Positions 7,808-19,069 are shown, counted from the first letter of the stretch. The stretch: DNA of 37,617 bases from Natrialbaceae archaeon Tc-Br11_E2g14 (GCA_001564275.1 LKND01000021.1:1-37617); one strand, 5' to 3'. Notes: generated from the letters alone by a model not told the origin. Made by a program: numbers and translations.

Positions 7808-9151
7808 ATGTTCGACAACCTGAAGGAGAAACTCGGCAGCTTTCGCAGCGAGGCTGAGGAGGCCGCCGAAGCGAAGGCGGAACCCGTCGACGAGGCAGCG
7901 ACCGAAGCCCTCGAGGACGACGATGGGGACCCGGAGAACCAGTCGACAGACACCGACGAGTCGGCTGCGTTCGCCGAGGATGGGGAAGCCGACGGTTCCT
8001 CGACGGGTACCGACGCCAACGACGCAGTCGATGCCGACGTGACGGCGACTGCAACCGCCACACAGAGCGACGGCGACGGCTCGTCAGCTGCGGCCGTGGT
8101 CACCGAAGCTAGTGAGACCCATATCGAACCCGATGCCGAGGACGCCTCGGGTGACACTCCAGCAGCGCCCTCGGAAGCGGGCCACGAAGCGGCCGAGACC
8201 GAAGCCGAGGACGAGGAGGACGACGGCGATGATGCTGCCGACGATGAGAACGACGACAACGGCACCGGCTTCGCCAGTAAAGCCCGGTCGCTAGTCCGCG
8301 GAAAGTTCGTCATCGAGGAGGACGACCTCGAGGGCCCCCTGCAGGAACTCGAACTTGCCTTGCTCTCGAGTGACGTCGAAATGGGCGTCGCAGAGGAGAT
8401 TCTCGACAACATCCGGGACGAACTGATCGGCGAAACCCGGACGTTCACCACTTCGACCGGCTCGGTGGTCGAGGAGGCACTCGGCGAGGCGATCCACGAC
8501 GTGATCAGCGTCGGGCAGTTCGATTTCGACGACCGAATCGCCATCGAAGAGACGCCTTTCGTCATCATCTTCACCGGTGTCAACGGGGTCGGGAAGACCA
8601 CCTCGATCGCCAAGATGGACCGCTACCTCGAGGAACGTGGCTTCTCGACGGTGATGGCAAACGGCGACACCTACCGCGCAGGCGCGAACGAGCAGATCGC
8701 CGAACATGCCGACGCCCGCGGAACGAAACTCATCGCCCACGATCAGGGAGGCGATCCCGCTGCCGTCCTCTACGACGCCGTCGAGTACGCCGAGGCGAAC
8801 GACGTCGACGTCGTCCTCGGCGACACGGCGGGTCGGCTCCACACGAACGAGGGGTTGATGGACCAACTCGAGAAAATCGAGCGCGTCGTCGGCCCCGACA
8901 TGACGCTGTTCGTCGACGAAGCCGTCGCTGGCCAGGACGCCGTCAACCGCGCCAGGGAGTTCAACCACGCCGCCGAAATCGACGGCGCAATTTTGACCAA
9001 AGCCGACGCCGATTCCAACGGCGGGGCCGCGATTTCGATCGCCCACGTGACCGGCAAACCCATCCTCTTTCTGGGGGTTGGACAGGGCTATGCGGACCTC
9101 GAGCGATTCGATCCCGACGAGATGGTCGAACGACTCCTCGCCGAGGAGTGA
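7808..9151 (+). CDS. ftsY: Signal recognition particle receptor FtsY
   Basis: This 447-residue SRP receptor GTPase docks ribosome-SRP complexes at the membrane translocon. Residues 1 to about 155 form a very acidic, low-complexity extension (alternating Asp/Glu/Ala/Thr), as in other haloarchaeal FtsY proteins and thought to aid membrane association. The four-helix N domain follows, then the G domain: G1 loop GVNGVGKTT at about 256-264, the insertion-box region with NGDTYRAGANEQ, G3 DTAGRLHTNE and G4 TKADADSNGG, closing with a DLERFDPDEMVERLL helix that matches family C-termini. It is co-transcribed with pfdA. The SRP54 gene is not adjacent. A perfect 7-bp GC hairpin at 9266-9282 lies about 115 bases after the stop. 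Confidence 0.96.
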   Translation: MFDNLKEKLGSFRSEAEEAAEAKAEPVDEAATEALEDDDGDPENQSTDTDESAAFAEDGEADGSSTGTDANDAVDADVTATATATQSDGDGSSAAAVVTEASETHIEPDAEDASGDTPAAPSEAGHEAAETEAEDEEDDGDDAADDENDDNGTGFASKARSLVRGKFVIEEDDLEGPLQELELALLSSDVEMGVAEEILDNIRDELIGETRTFTTSTGSVVEEALGEAIHDVISVGQFDFDDRIAIEETPFVIIFTGVNGVGKTTSIAKMDRYLEERGFSTVMANGDTYRAGANEQIAEHADARGTKLIAHDQGGDPAAVLYDAVEYAEANDVDVVLGDTAGRLHTNEGLMDQLEKIERVVGPDMTLFVDEAVAGQDAVNRAREFNHAAEIDGAILTKADADSNGGAAISIAHVTGKPILFLGVGQGYADLERFDPDEMVERLLAEE

Positions 9152-9265
9152 CTGGGCAGAGTGCCACTTTCCGGCGTGTGTCACCCGACGACGCAGTATT
9201 CGGCCGATCCGGACACCGAGAGAAACTCGGCGAGCGTGCTGATCGACGTCAACGCCTTCAGGGGA

Positions 9266-9282
9266 GCTGGGGGTTCCCCAGC
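9266..9282. terminator. GC-rich hairpin downstream of ftsY
   Basis: Perfect 7-bp stem gctgggg / ccccagc with a gtt loop. No strong T-run follows, so its role as a terminator is uncertain. The rest of 9152-9446 shows no gene. Confidence 0.35.
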
Positions 9283-9446
9283 GATTCCGATTCAATACGG
9301 GGTCGGCGACCTCGAAGCATTGTCTCGCCCCCGATCCCTTTCGATCGGTTCGCATGGCGAATCGGGTACCATTTCGGCTAGAGTCACCCGATGAACGACT
9401 TGCTACCGGGGACAACCCTATTTTTCACCAGGCAGTACCGTGACGC

Positions 9447-9839
9447 ATGGGACAACGCAACGACGTCTCGGTCGCGCCTCGGCTCGTCTACGACGACGAC
9501 TGTGGCTTTTGCACCTGGTGTGCTGAATACGCCGCCGAGCGTGGCGAGTTCGAACTCGTGGGCTTCAGTGATCTCTCGCCCGACCAGCTCGCGCGCCTCC
9601 CCGAGGATTACGAGGAGTGTGCCCACCTCCTGACGCAGGATCGGGTCTACTCCTGTGGGGCAGCCCTCGAGGAAGCCATGGCTCGCCTCGAGAGTCCGTC
9701 GCGGTACGCTGCCCTCCTCTTTCGCCAGGTCCCAGAACACGAAACCCTGCGAGAGCGCGGGTACCGGTTCGTCGCGGATAACCGAGTCACATTTGGAAAG
9801 GTCGCTCGACGGGACCCTCCTGCCCGCCGATCGGAGTAG
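9447..9839 (+). CDS. DCC (DUF393) family thiol-disulfide protein
   Basis: This 130-residue protein carries the family signature near the N-terminus, YDDDCGFCTWC (residues 15-25), in which the DxxCxxC-type cysteines form a thioredoxin-like redox site. Members are small, cytoplasmic or membrane-associated, and their substrates are mostly unknown. A further cysteine lies in the central VYSCGAALE segment. The ATG at 9447 is about 25 bases after a TATA-like cctattttt (9418-9426), consistent with a leaderless message. It sits between ftsY and mcm but is separated from both by over 100 bases, so it is probably its own transcription unit. Confidence 0.88.
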   Translation: MGQRNDVSVAPRLVYDDDCGFCTWCAEYAAERGEFELVGFSDLSPDQLARLPEDYEECAHLLTQDRVYSCGAALEEAMARLESPSRYAALLFRQVPEHETLRERGYRFVADNRVTFGKVARRDPPARRSE

Positions 9840-9913
9840 GGGCACTCGGCGGGTGACTCGAGAGAACACTCCACAATGGTCGATCGCGTTCACTTTCGGG
9901 ACGGCACACGACC

Positions 9914-9921
9914 ATTTATAC
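9914..9921 (+). promoter_or_regulatory. TATA box for mcm
   Basis: The element atttatac, preceded by a purine-containing BRE-like stretch, lies about 28 bases upstream of the ATG at 9947. This predicts a leaderless transcript starting at or just before the ATG. Confidence 0.6.
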
Positions 9922-9946
9922 CCGATGGCGGCCCTAATTGGTGGCA

Positions 9947-12900
9947 ATGGCGCAAGCGGGCACTTCGGAACTCGTCGACGCGTTCGAGCAGTTCTTCCGA
10001 AACTACTACGACAACGAAATCAAGCAACTCGCACAACGCTATCCGAACGAACAGCGCTCGCTGAGCGTCGACTGGCAGGACCTCTATCGCTTCGACCCCG
10101 ATCTCGCTGACGACTATCTGAACCAGCCCGAACAGCTCCAGCGCTACGCCGAGGAGGCCCTTCGACTCTACGACCTCCCCATCGACGTGAGCCTCGGACA
10201 GGCCCACGTCCGCATCCAGAACCTGCCGGACACGGAATCACCCGAAATTCGGGAAATCCGGGCGCGACACATGAACACCCTCGTCCAGGTCCGCGGTATC
10301 GTCCGGAAGGCAACGGACGTCCGGCCAAAGATCGAGGAGGCCGCCTTCGAGTGCCAACTCTGTGGCACGCTCAACCGCATCCCACAGTCGACGGGGGACT
10401 TTCAGGAACCCCACGAGTGCCAGGGCTGTGAACGACAGGGGCCGTTCAAGGTCAACTTCGATCAATCGGAGTTCGTCGACGCCCAGAAACTCCGCATTCA
10501 GGAGAGTCCCGAGGGGCTCCGTGGTGGGGAGACACCCCAGGCAATCGACGTCAACATCGAAGACGACATCACGGGCGAAGTGACCCCGGGTGACCACGTG
10601 TCGGCGGTAGGTGTGCTCAGACTCGAGCAACAGGGCAACCAACAGGAGAAATCCCCGATCTTCGACTTCTACATGGAGGGGATGGCCGTCGAAATCGACG
10701 AAGAACAGTTCGAGGACATGGACATCACCGACGAGGACAAAAAGCAGATCTACGAAATCTCCCAGCAGGATACCGTCTACGAGCAGATGGTCGCCTCCAT
10801 CGCACCGGCGATCTACGGGTACGACGACGAGAAGCTCGCGATGATCCTGCAGCTGTTCTCGGGAGTCACGAAGCAACTGCCGGACGGCTCGAGGATTCGG
10901 GGTGACTTGCACATGCTGTTGATCGGGGATCCGGGTACGGGTAAATGCGTCTCTGGTGACACACGCGTGACCGTGGGTGACGGCCGAGAAGTTCCCATTC
11001 GAGAACTCGTGGAGTCGAACCTTGACGATCCCAAACCGATCGACGACGGCTGGTGGGACGAAATCGAGATCGAGGTTCCATCGTTGCAGGATGACGGGTC
11101 GTTCATACCGAAACGTGCAACCAAGGTCTGGAAACGTGAGGCACCGGATCGGATGTACCGGATTCGAACCGCGGCCGGACGAGAACTTGAGGTGACGCCA
11201 TCACATCCGCTGTTCGTTACACGTGATGGACAGCTCGAGCCGGTTACCGCAAATAAACTCTCTGCGGGACAACGTATTGCAGCAACCAGGTCCATTTACG
11301 AAAACGGCGCTGGGGGAGACGTCGCCATTTCTGACGGTGGGGCGGTGGAAACACATGTCGAGACACTCGACGCGGAGGTCGACGATACCCTCTGCTGGGA
11401 ACGGATCGAGACTATTGACGTAGTTCGCCCCGAGTATGAGTGGGTGTACGACCTCGAGGTCGAAGGGACGCACAATTACATCTCGAACGGACTTGTCTCC
11501 CACAATTCACAGATGCTCAGTTACATCCAGAACATCGCCCCCAGATCCGTCTACACCTCAGGGAAGGGGTCGTCTTCGGCGGGGCTGACGGCCGCCGCGG
11601 TGAGAGACGACTTCGGCGACGGCCAGCAGTGGACCCTCGAGGCTGGCGCACTCGTCCTCGCTGACCAGGGGATTGCGGCAGTCGACGAGCTAGACAAGAT
11701 GCGGTGTGTCACTGGAGAGACGCTCGTGCATACCGGTTCTGCAATCAAACCAATCCGTGAAATCGCATACGAAGCGGCGACAGATGGCACGAGTGAACCC
11801 CTCGAAAATGGGCGAACGATCCGAGATGTAGACGAGTCAGTATGGACGATGACGGATGCGGGGAAACTGGTGAAACGGGACGTCCTCGCAGTACACGAAT
11901 ACGACGCGTCCGACGATCTCAGGGCCGTCGAATTGGAAACGGGTGAACGACTCACGACAACCCCCGATCATCCCTTCTTTGTCCTTGAAAATGGAGAGCG
12001 GGTAGAAATTGCTGCCCAGGATCTCGAGAAAGGAGATTGGGTGTACGTACCGCAATCGATCCCCACGGAACTCACAGACGGTGGCGTCACCCCATCGATG
12101 GCTGCTGGATCGACGGTGAAACGGTCGAACCAGCAACTCTCGCCCGCTCACGGTTCGATTTGTGGCTATCTAGCGGGTGACGGGAACATCTATTACGACC
12201 GTCAGGGGGGAACCTATGGTATCCGGTTTACAAACAAAGAAGAACAACTATTGTCTCACTTCGAGCGTGTCTGTGAGTTAGCGTTTGGAGCGGGTGCTGT
12301 TCGTCACCCGAGCGAACAGCGTGCGGATGGGGTGCAGACCGTCCGCCTCCACGGAAAAGATCACGTTGAGAAGTTGCTTGACGTGGGAGCAAATCTGGAG
12401 AATTACGATGGGAAACGATTACCCGAGTGTATCACGTCGAGTTCCCGAGAAACAAAAGCGGCCTTCATACGAGCCCTTGCGGATTCAGAAGCCACTGTCG
12501 GTACACGTGCAGTGAAAATCTACTCGTCGAGTTACGAGTTGCTGTTGGGGACGAAAATGTTACTCCTCGAGTTTGGCGTTTCGAGCCAGATTCAGACCAG
12601 ATCACGTTCAAACAAGCGTGATTGTTTCGTCCTGGCAATTACTGCTGATGCGTCTCTCGAGGCCTACAGTCAGTCTATTGGGTTTACGCTCGACCGAAAG
12701 CAAGCCGCGCTGGAAGACGCATGTGAGCGAACGACCGGGACGCGAACCATTCTCGATGTCCTTCCGGAATGTGGTTCCCTGTACGAACAGCTTCGAGGAC
12801 ACCTTCGACTCCATCAGTCTGAATGCGGACTCCAGACCGATTCGACGTATTGTAACTTCGAAAACGGTGATGCAAACGCTTCACTCCGGCTTGCCCACTC

Positions 12901-14545
12901 GATTCTCAACTCATTTGAGCAACGCAAACGCCAGGCGACGACAGATTGTGCAGAATTGAAGTCGGTGACGAGTTGGGATCGTCTCGAGACACTCCGAAAT
13001 CGGTACCACGTCTCCCAGCGGGAGTTGGCCACCGAGATGGAGGTTTCCCAGCAAGCACTCTCACGACGGTGGGGAGCGGATGATCGACTTCGCGAAGCCG
13101 TCCGAAATCGATTGCGTCAGCTAATCCAAGCGGTTTCCTCAGTAGACCTGCGTCGACTTCGCCGCGCCGTCGAGGCAGATATCAAATGGAGAAAAGTTGC
13201 CTCGGTCACGCCAATTCAGTCTGCCACGTACGAGGATTCCAGAGTGCCTCTTCTCAAAGAAAAACTGGCTGAGGAACTGCAGATTACAGACGCAGATGAA
13301 GCGTATGACGAGGCTCGTTCGTTACTCGAGGGCGAGTGTTCGACAACTGAGAACTGGGCAGCACTTCGCAGCCGTATCGATCGATTTGGTATTTCGTTCC
13401 GGCAGGTTGCAGCAGAGATGGGAGTGGCTGCATCGACGGTTTCACGGTGGTTTACCGGAGCTGTCGATATCGGGAATTTCGATACCGTCAGGACAACGTG
13501 TGAGTCGTTGATCGACACGAAGCGACATCGGTTGCAGTCGCTGTGCGACGAAATTGCTACTCGGCGTGACCCAAAGGTATACGACCTCACTGTCGACGGC
13601 ACACACAATTTCATCGCTAACGGCATCGTCGTCCACAACTCCGAAGATCGGAGTGCCATGCACCAGGCCCTCGAGCAACAGGAGATCTCGGTCTCGAAGG
13701 CCGGAATCAACGCCACCCTCAAGTCCCGGTGCTCCCTGCTGGGCGCGGCAAACCCGAAGTACGGCCGCTTCGACCAGTACGAGCCGATCGGGGAACAGAT
13801 CGAACTCGAGCCGGCGCTCATCTCCCGGTTCGACCTGATCTTCACGGTCACCGACCAGCCCGACGAGGAGAAAGACCGGAATCTCGCCGAACACATCCTC
13901 AAAACGAACTACGCGGGGGAGTTGACCACCCAGCGCGAGCAAATGCCCTCACTCGACGTCACGACCGAGGAGATCGAGTCGATGACGGACGAGGTCGACC
14001 CCGAGATCGACGCCGACTTGCTGCGCAAGTACATTGCCTACTCCAAACAGAACTGTCATCCGCGGATGACCGAGGCGGCCCGGGAAGCAATCCGGGATTT
14101 CTACGTCGATCTCCGGTCGAAGGGGACCGACGAGGACGCCCCGGTGCCGGTGACGGCCCGAAAACTCGAGGGGCTGGTTCGGCTCTCGGAGGCGAGTGCC
14201 CGCGTGCGACTGTCGGATACGGTGGAACTCTCGGATGCCGAACGGGTGATCGAGATCGTTCGGTCGTGTCTGCAGGATATCGGCGTCGATCCGGAGACGG
14301 GGGAGTTCGACGCGGACATCGTCGAGGCGGGGACGACGAAGTCCCAGCGCGATCGGATCAAGAACATCAAGCAACTCATCAGCGACGTCGAGGAGGAGTA
14401 CGACGACGGGGCCCCGGCGGACGTGGTCCTCGAGCGAGCGGGCGAGATCGGGATGGACGAGTCGAAAGCCGAACACGAGATCGAGAAGCTCAAACAGAAG
14501 GGCGAGGTGTACGAGCCGAGTACTGGCAACCTGCGGACGACGTGA
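9947..14545 (+). CDS. mcm: MCM replicative helicase precursor with two inteins
   Basis: The 1532-residue precursor would splice to a 700-residue MCM, normal for haloarchaea. MCM is the ring-shaped 3'-5' DNA helicase of the replication fork. The N-terminal domain has a zinc site (Cys136, Cys139, Cys158, Cys161) inside an OB-fold region. The AAA+ core has Walker A GDPGTGK ending at Lys333, Walker B plus following helix DELDKMR at 580-586, and the arginine-finger segment SRFDLIF. A C-terminal winged helix ends VYEPSTGNLRTT. Intein 1 is residues 334-520, directly after the P-loop lysine; intein 2 is residues 587-1231, directly after DKMR. Each begins with Cys, ends His-Asn and is followed by Ser. 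The ATG at 9947 was preferred over the in-frame TTG and GTG just upstream because of the TATA spacing. Both inteins are visibly less GC-rich than the exteins. Confidence 0.97.
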   Translation: MAQAGTSELVDAFEQFFRNYYDNEIKQLAQRYPNEQRSLSVDWQDLYRFDPDLADDYLNQPEQLQRYAEEALRLYDLPIDVSLGQAHVRIQNLPDTESPEIREIRARHMNTLVQVRGIVRKATDVRPKIEEAAFECQLCGTLNRIPQSTGDFQEPHECQGCERQGPFKVNFDQSEFVDAQKLRIQESPEGLRGGETPQAIDVNIEDDITGEVTPGDHVSAVGVLRLEQQGNQQEKSPIFDFYMEGMAVEIDEEQFEDMDITDEDKKQIYEISQQDTVYEQMVASIAPAIYGYDDEKLAMILQLFSGVTKQLPDGSRIRGDLHMLLIGDPGTGKCVSGDTRVTVGDGREVPIRELVESNLDDPKPIDDGWWDEIEIEVPSLQDDGSFIPKRATKVWKREAPDRMYRIRTAAGRELEVTPSHPLFVTRDGQLEPVTANKLSAGQRIAATRSIYENGAGGDVAISDGGAVETHVETLDAEVDDTLCWERIETIDVVRPEYEWVYDLEVEGTHNYISNGLVSHNSQMLSYIQNIAPRSVYTSGKGSSSAGLTAAAVRDDFGDGQQWTLEAGALVLADQGIAAVDELDKMRCVTGETLVHTGSAIKPIREIAYEAATDGTSEPLENGRTIRDVDESVWTMTDAGKLVKRDVLAVHEYDASDDLRAVELETGERLTTTPDHPFFVLENGERVEIAAQDLEKGDWVYVPQSIPTELTDGGVTPSMAAGSTVKRSNQQLSPAHGSICGYLAGDGNIYYDRQGGTYGIRFTNKEEQLLSHFERVCELAFGAGAVRHPSEQRADGVQTVRLHGKDHVEKLLDVGANLENYDGKRLPECITSSSRETKAAFIRALADSEATVGTRAVKIYSSSYELLLGTKMLLLEFGVSSQIQTRSRSNKRDCFVLAITADASLEAYSQSIGFTLDRKQAALEDACERTTGTRTILDVLPECGSLYEQLRGHLRLHQSECGLQTDSTYCNFENGDANASLRLAHSILNSFEQRKRQATTDCAELKSVTSWDRLETLRNRYHVSQRELATEMEVSQQALSRRWGADDRLREAVRNRLRQLIQAVSSVDLRRLRRAVEADIKWRKVASVTPIQSATYEDSRVPLLKEKLAEELQITDADEAYDEARSLLEGECSTTENWAALRSRIDRFGISFRQVAAEMGVAASTVSRWFTGAVDIGNFDTVRTTCESLIDTKRHRLQSLCDEIATRRDPKVYDLTVDGTHNFIANGIVVHNSEDRSAMHQALEQQEISVSKAGINATLKSRCSLLGAANPKYGRFDQYEPIGEQIELEPALISRFDLIFTVTDQPDEEKDRNLAEHILKTNYAGELTTQREQMPSLDVTTEEIESMTDEVDPEIDADLLRKYIAYSKQNCHPRMTEAAREAIRDFYVDLRSKGTDEDAPVPVTARKLEGLVRLSEASARVRLSDTVELSDAERVIEIVRSCLQDIGVDPETGEFDADIVEAGTTKSQRDRIKNIKQLISDVEEEYDDGAPADVVLERAGEIGMDESKAEHEIEKLKQKGEVYEPSTGNLRTT
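10946..11506 (+). other. MCM intein 1 (mini-intein in the Walker A loop)
   Basis: This 187-residue element interrupts the P-loop between Lys333 and Ser521 (GDPGTGK/S). Splicing blocks visible: block A CVSGDTRVTV, block B GRELEVTPSHPLFV with the T-x-x-H pair, block F VYDLEVEGTHNYISNG and block G LVSHN followed by Ser. The segment between blocks B and F is only about 85 residues and contains no LAGLIDADG or HNH motif, so it cannot home by itself. Until it is spliced out the helicase cannot bind ATP, because the P-loop is broken. Confidence 0.95.
11705..13639 (+). mobile_element. MCM intein 2 (LAGLIDADG homing endonuclease, with two HTH-like segments)
   Basis: This 645-residue intein is inserted after DELDKMR and before SEDRSAMH, between Walker B and the next helix. 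Splicing blocks: A CVTGETLVH, B GERLTTTPDHPFFVL, F VYDLTVDGTHNFIANG and G IVVHN followed by Ser. The endonuclease has block C ICGYLAGDGNIYY (near residue 738) and block E FIRALADSEATV (near 840); both keep the catalytic acidic residue, though the usual glycine of block E is Ala. Between the endonuclease and block F are about 280 further residues containing two helix-turn-helix-like segments, near 1020-1043 (YHVSQRELATEMEVSQQALS) and 1147-1170 (FGISFRQVAAEMGVAASTVS). These could add DNA-binding specificity. The frame is intact, so the element may still be mobile. Confidence 0.94.
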
Positions 14546-14807
14546 GATGATGTGGGGGATCCGCTAACGGAGTGGAACTGTCGTCACTGCGTTCCGGTCA
14601 GCGATTGCTCCGGTGTGTCCCTGACAGGGAGGCGACACTGTCCGCTAAGGGGTTGGGATGACGAACGGCCTCCTTCAGTTCTCGGTCGACTCCCCCTCGA
14701 GAGCCAACGCTGGGGTTTGAGCATCCTCGTGGCCGACGCCGTCCCTGCGAGTTATTCGGCGACGCTGGGGGTGCGCGAGTGCGGTTAGGTGACGGTACCG
14801 GGTCCGC

Positions 14808-15686
14808 TCAGTCGATTGCCTCGAACAGATCGGTCGTCGCTCTGATCGTTGCGGGTGACACGTTGGCCACTGCCGCGGCTTCCTGTTGGGTGAGTGGGTC
14901 GACCTCGAGTGCCTGTGAGGCCCGGTAGAGACAGCCCGCGGCGATGCCGCTCGGTTTTCGGCCACCGATGACTCCCGCCGCCTGTAGCTCTCGGACGTAC
15001 TCCTGTGCCTGCCGTTCGATGGCGGTGTCGAGTGTGAGTTTCGACGCAAAGCGAGGGAGGTACTGGCCTGGATCGATCGGTCCCGTTGCCAGTCCCAGGT
15101 CGCGGTTGAGCGCGTTGTAGGCCGCACGAAACTCGCCCCGTTCGGCCCTGGCGTACGACAAGATCTCGTCTGGCGTTCGAGTCAGATTCCGGGTCCGACA
15201 GACGGCATAGATGACCGCAACGACGAACCCCTCGAGGGACCGTCCCTGGAGGAGGTTCTCGTTTTGAGCCGACTCGAACAGGGCACAGGACTGTTCGGTG
15301 ACGTACTCGGGGAGGGTGAGTTGACTCGTGACTCGCTGAATCATGTGAAACGCGTTCATCAGGTTTCGCTCCGCTTTACTCCGGACGCGGGCCCGGTTGT
15401 GTTCCCGCCGCATGCGGTGAATTCGGGTGCGCTTGCGACCGGTAATGCGACTGGAAGTTCCGTAGCCGATCTCACTCGAGAGGCCGCGATCGTGACGCGA
15501 GCGCGTCAGGGGTGCCCCAGTGCGTCGTTTGGGTGACTGTTGCCCGTCGAACGTTCGCCACTCCGGACCGCGATCGATGGGGTCGGTCCCAGCGATGTAT
15601 CCACAGACGTCACACCGTCGTTCCGTACCGACTGTCCGAATCCGCCCATCACATTCGGGGCAGGTTCGGGACTCGTCTTGAGCCAT
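14808..15686 (-). CDS. Transcription initiation factor TFB (TFIIB homologue)
   Basis: The 292-residue protein binds the TATA-TBP complex and recruits RNA polymerase. The N-terminal zinc ribbon uses Cys9, Cys12, Cys25 and Cys28, followed by the B-reader segment DRGPEWRTFD and a linker ending SRITGRKRTRIHRMR. Two cyclin-like repeats follow, roughly residues 95-185 and 190-290. The second contains the TFB-typical GRKPSGIAAGCLYRA and QEAAAVANVSPATIR helices that contact BRE DNA. The zinc ribbon is shorter and the linker more basic than in the major haloarchaeal TFBs, so this is probably one of several paralogues and not the principal factor. The ATG at 15686 lies 28 bases from a strong TATA; an upstream start at 15707 would overlap that element. 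Confidence 0.95.
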   Translation of the reverse strand: MAQDESRTCPECDGRIRTVGTERRCDVCGYIAGTDPIDRGPEWRTFDGQQSPKRRTGAPLTRSRHDRGLSSEIGYGTSSRITGRKRTRIHRMRREHNRARVRSKAERNLMNAFHMIQRVTSQLTLPEYVTEQSCALFESAQNENLLQGRSLEGFVVAVIYAVCRTRNLTRTPDEILSYARAERGEFRAAYNALNRDLGLATGPIDPGQYLPRFASKLTLDTAIERQAQEYVRELQAAGVIGGRKPSGIAAGCLYRASQALEVDPLTQQEAAAVANVSPATIRATTDLFEAID

Positions 15687-15708
15687 TAATTCAGGCTCTA
15701 TTCGCAAT

Positions 15709-15718
15709 AGTATTTAAT
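15709..15718 (-). promoter_or_regulatory. TATA box for the TFB gene
   Basis: The minus-strand sequence gtattaaatacta is centred about 28 bases before the ATG at 15686, predicting a leaderless transcript. It is partly palindromic and unusually AT-rich for this window. Confidence 0.6.
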
Positions 15719-15770
15719 ACACTAGCGCAAATTCTGAACGAGAAAACGCGACAATAATGTGCGCCCTTAT

Positions 15771-16634
15771 TCACGATCCGGACGGATCTGGGTCGGGTCG
15801 GGTGACGAACTCGAGTAACCCCTCGTCCGTCACCTCGAGGCCCTGTCGGGCGAAAAACGACGCGACGTTCACACAGTCGCGCTCGAGAAACGTTCGGCTG
15901 TTGGGGTGATGAACGGTGACGGTCTGCCCGAGGTCGATGACGATCAGTTGGCCGTCGTGGAAGACGATGTTGTACTCGCTGAGATCCCCGTGGATGAGCC
16001 CTGCCGAATAGAGTCGACGCATGTACTCCCGGACGACCTCGTAGGCGGTCTGTGGGTTCTCGATGTGGACCTCGCCGAGCCGTTTCGCTCGGCCGTCCTC
16101 GTCGCCGAAGTACTCCATGACGAGCACGTTTCGCTCGGCTGCGATGGGGTCCGGCACGCGGACACCTGCCCGACGGGCGCGCTCGAGATTCGACAGTTCC
16201 TTTTTCACCCAGGCCAGGACGACGTCTTTCTTTTTGCCACCGAGGCCCTCGAACCGAGGGTCGCCCTCGAGGTAATCACGCATCTGGCGGAAGTTCGAGG
16301 CGTTGATTCGGTAGACCTTGACAGCGACCTCGCGGTCGTCGCCCAGAGCGTGGTAGACGTTGGCCTCCTTTCCCGTCGAGATGGGGCCGCCGAAGGCCTC
16401 GACGTGGCCGTCCTGAACGAGTTTGTAGAGCGCACCGAAGGTGGCATCGTCGAAGACCGACTGTTCGACCTTGAACTGATCGGCGTCCTTGATTCGCTTC
16501 TCGAACTGCTCGAATTCGCGGTCGCGCCGGCGCGCAATGCGGTCTGCCTCCGTCTCGGTGACGTCAATTTCCTCCCACTCGTCACCGGGCGTGTCCACTT
16601 CCTCGAGGTCGACCAGTTCGAACTCCGTTGGCAT
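15771..16634 (-). CDS. rio1: RIO1 family serine protein kinase
   Basis: The 287-residue atypical kinase/ATPase acts in late maturation of the small ribosomal subunit. The RIO P-loop variant STGKEANVYHA lies near residues 86-96, followed by the ATP-contacting lysine in VAVKVYR, the flexible-loop region, the catalytic loop IHGDLSEYNI and the metal-binding IDLGQTV. The STGKEANVY form and overall length identify RIO1 and not RIO2, which would carry an N-terminal winged helix. The N-terminal 60 residues are acidic with a charged helix. A TATA-like ccctttacc lies about 30 bases before the ATG. It is divergent from ligA; the translation factor eIF1A gene that often accompanies rio1 in archaea is not adjacent. 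Confidence 0.94.
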   Translation of the reverse strand: MPTEFELVDLEEVDTPGDEWEEIDVTETEADRIARRRDREFEQFEKRIKDADQFKVEQSVFDDATFGALYKLVQDGHVEAFGGPISTGKEANVYHALGDDREVAVKVYRINASNFRQMRDYLEGDPRFEGLGGKKKDVVLAWVKKELSNLERARRAGVRVPDPIAAERNVLVMEYFGDEDGRAKRLGEVHIENPQTAYEVVREYMRRLYSAGLIHGDLSEYNIVFHDGQLIVIDLGQTVTVHHPNSRTFLERDCVNVASFFARQGLEVTDEGLLEFVTRPDPDPSGS

Positions 16635-16648
16635 CTAGTCGTACGTAG

Positions 16649-18856
<2,208 letters not shown>

Positions 18857-19069
18857 TGGCCATGACTCTTACCATCACGTGTGACTCCCTCGAGTTCGGT
18901 CGAGATCGACCTCGAGTGAGTTCGACAGCGATGGGCGGGCTCACTCGAGCCGACGTGACCAGAGAAAACGGCAGTCGTCGGGGCTGGTGTGTCGGGTCAT
19001 CGACAGACCCCTCACCCATCCGGTGGCGGTGGCGGAACTGACGGAGAACGATCGGTATCGAACGCCCGA

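Noticed and set aside
7594..8613. A Ser/Ala-rich 339-codon minus-strand frame opposite pfdA and ftsY
   Set aside because: Mirror image of the acidic repeats of FtsY; low-complexity shadow, not a gene.
14546..14807. Small frames between mcm and the TFB gene
   Set aside because: No protein-like composition, no start signals and no convincing RNA structure beyond a 6-bp hairpin (tccctg/caggga).
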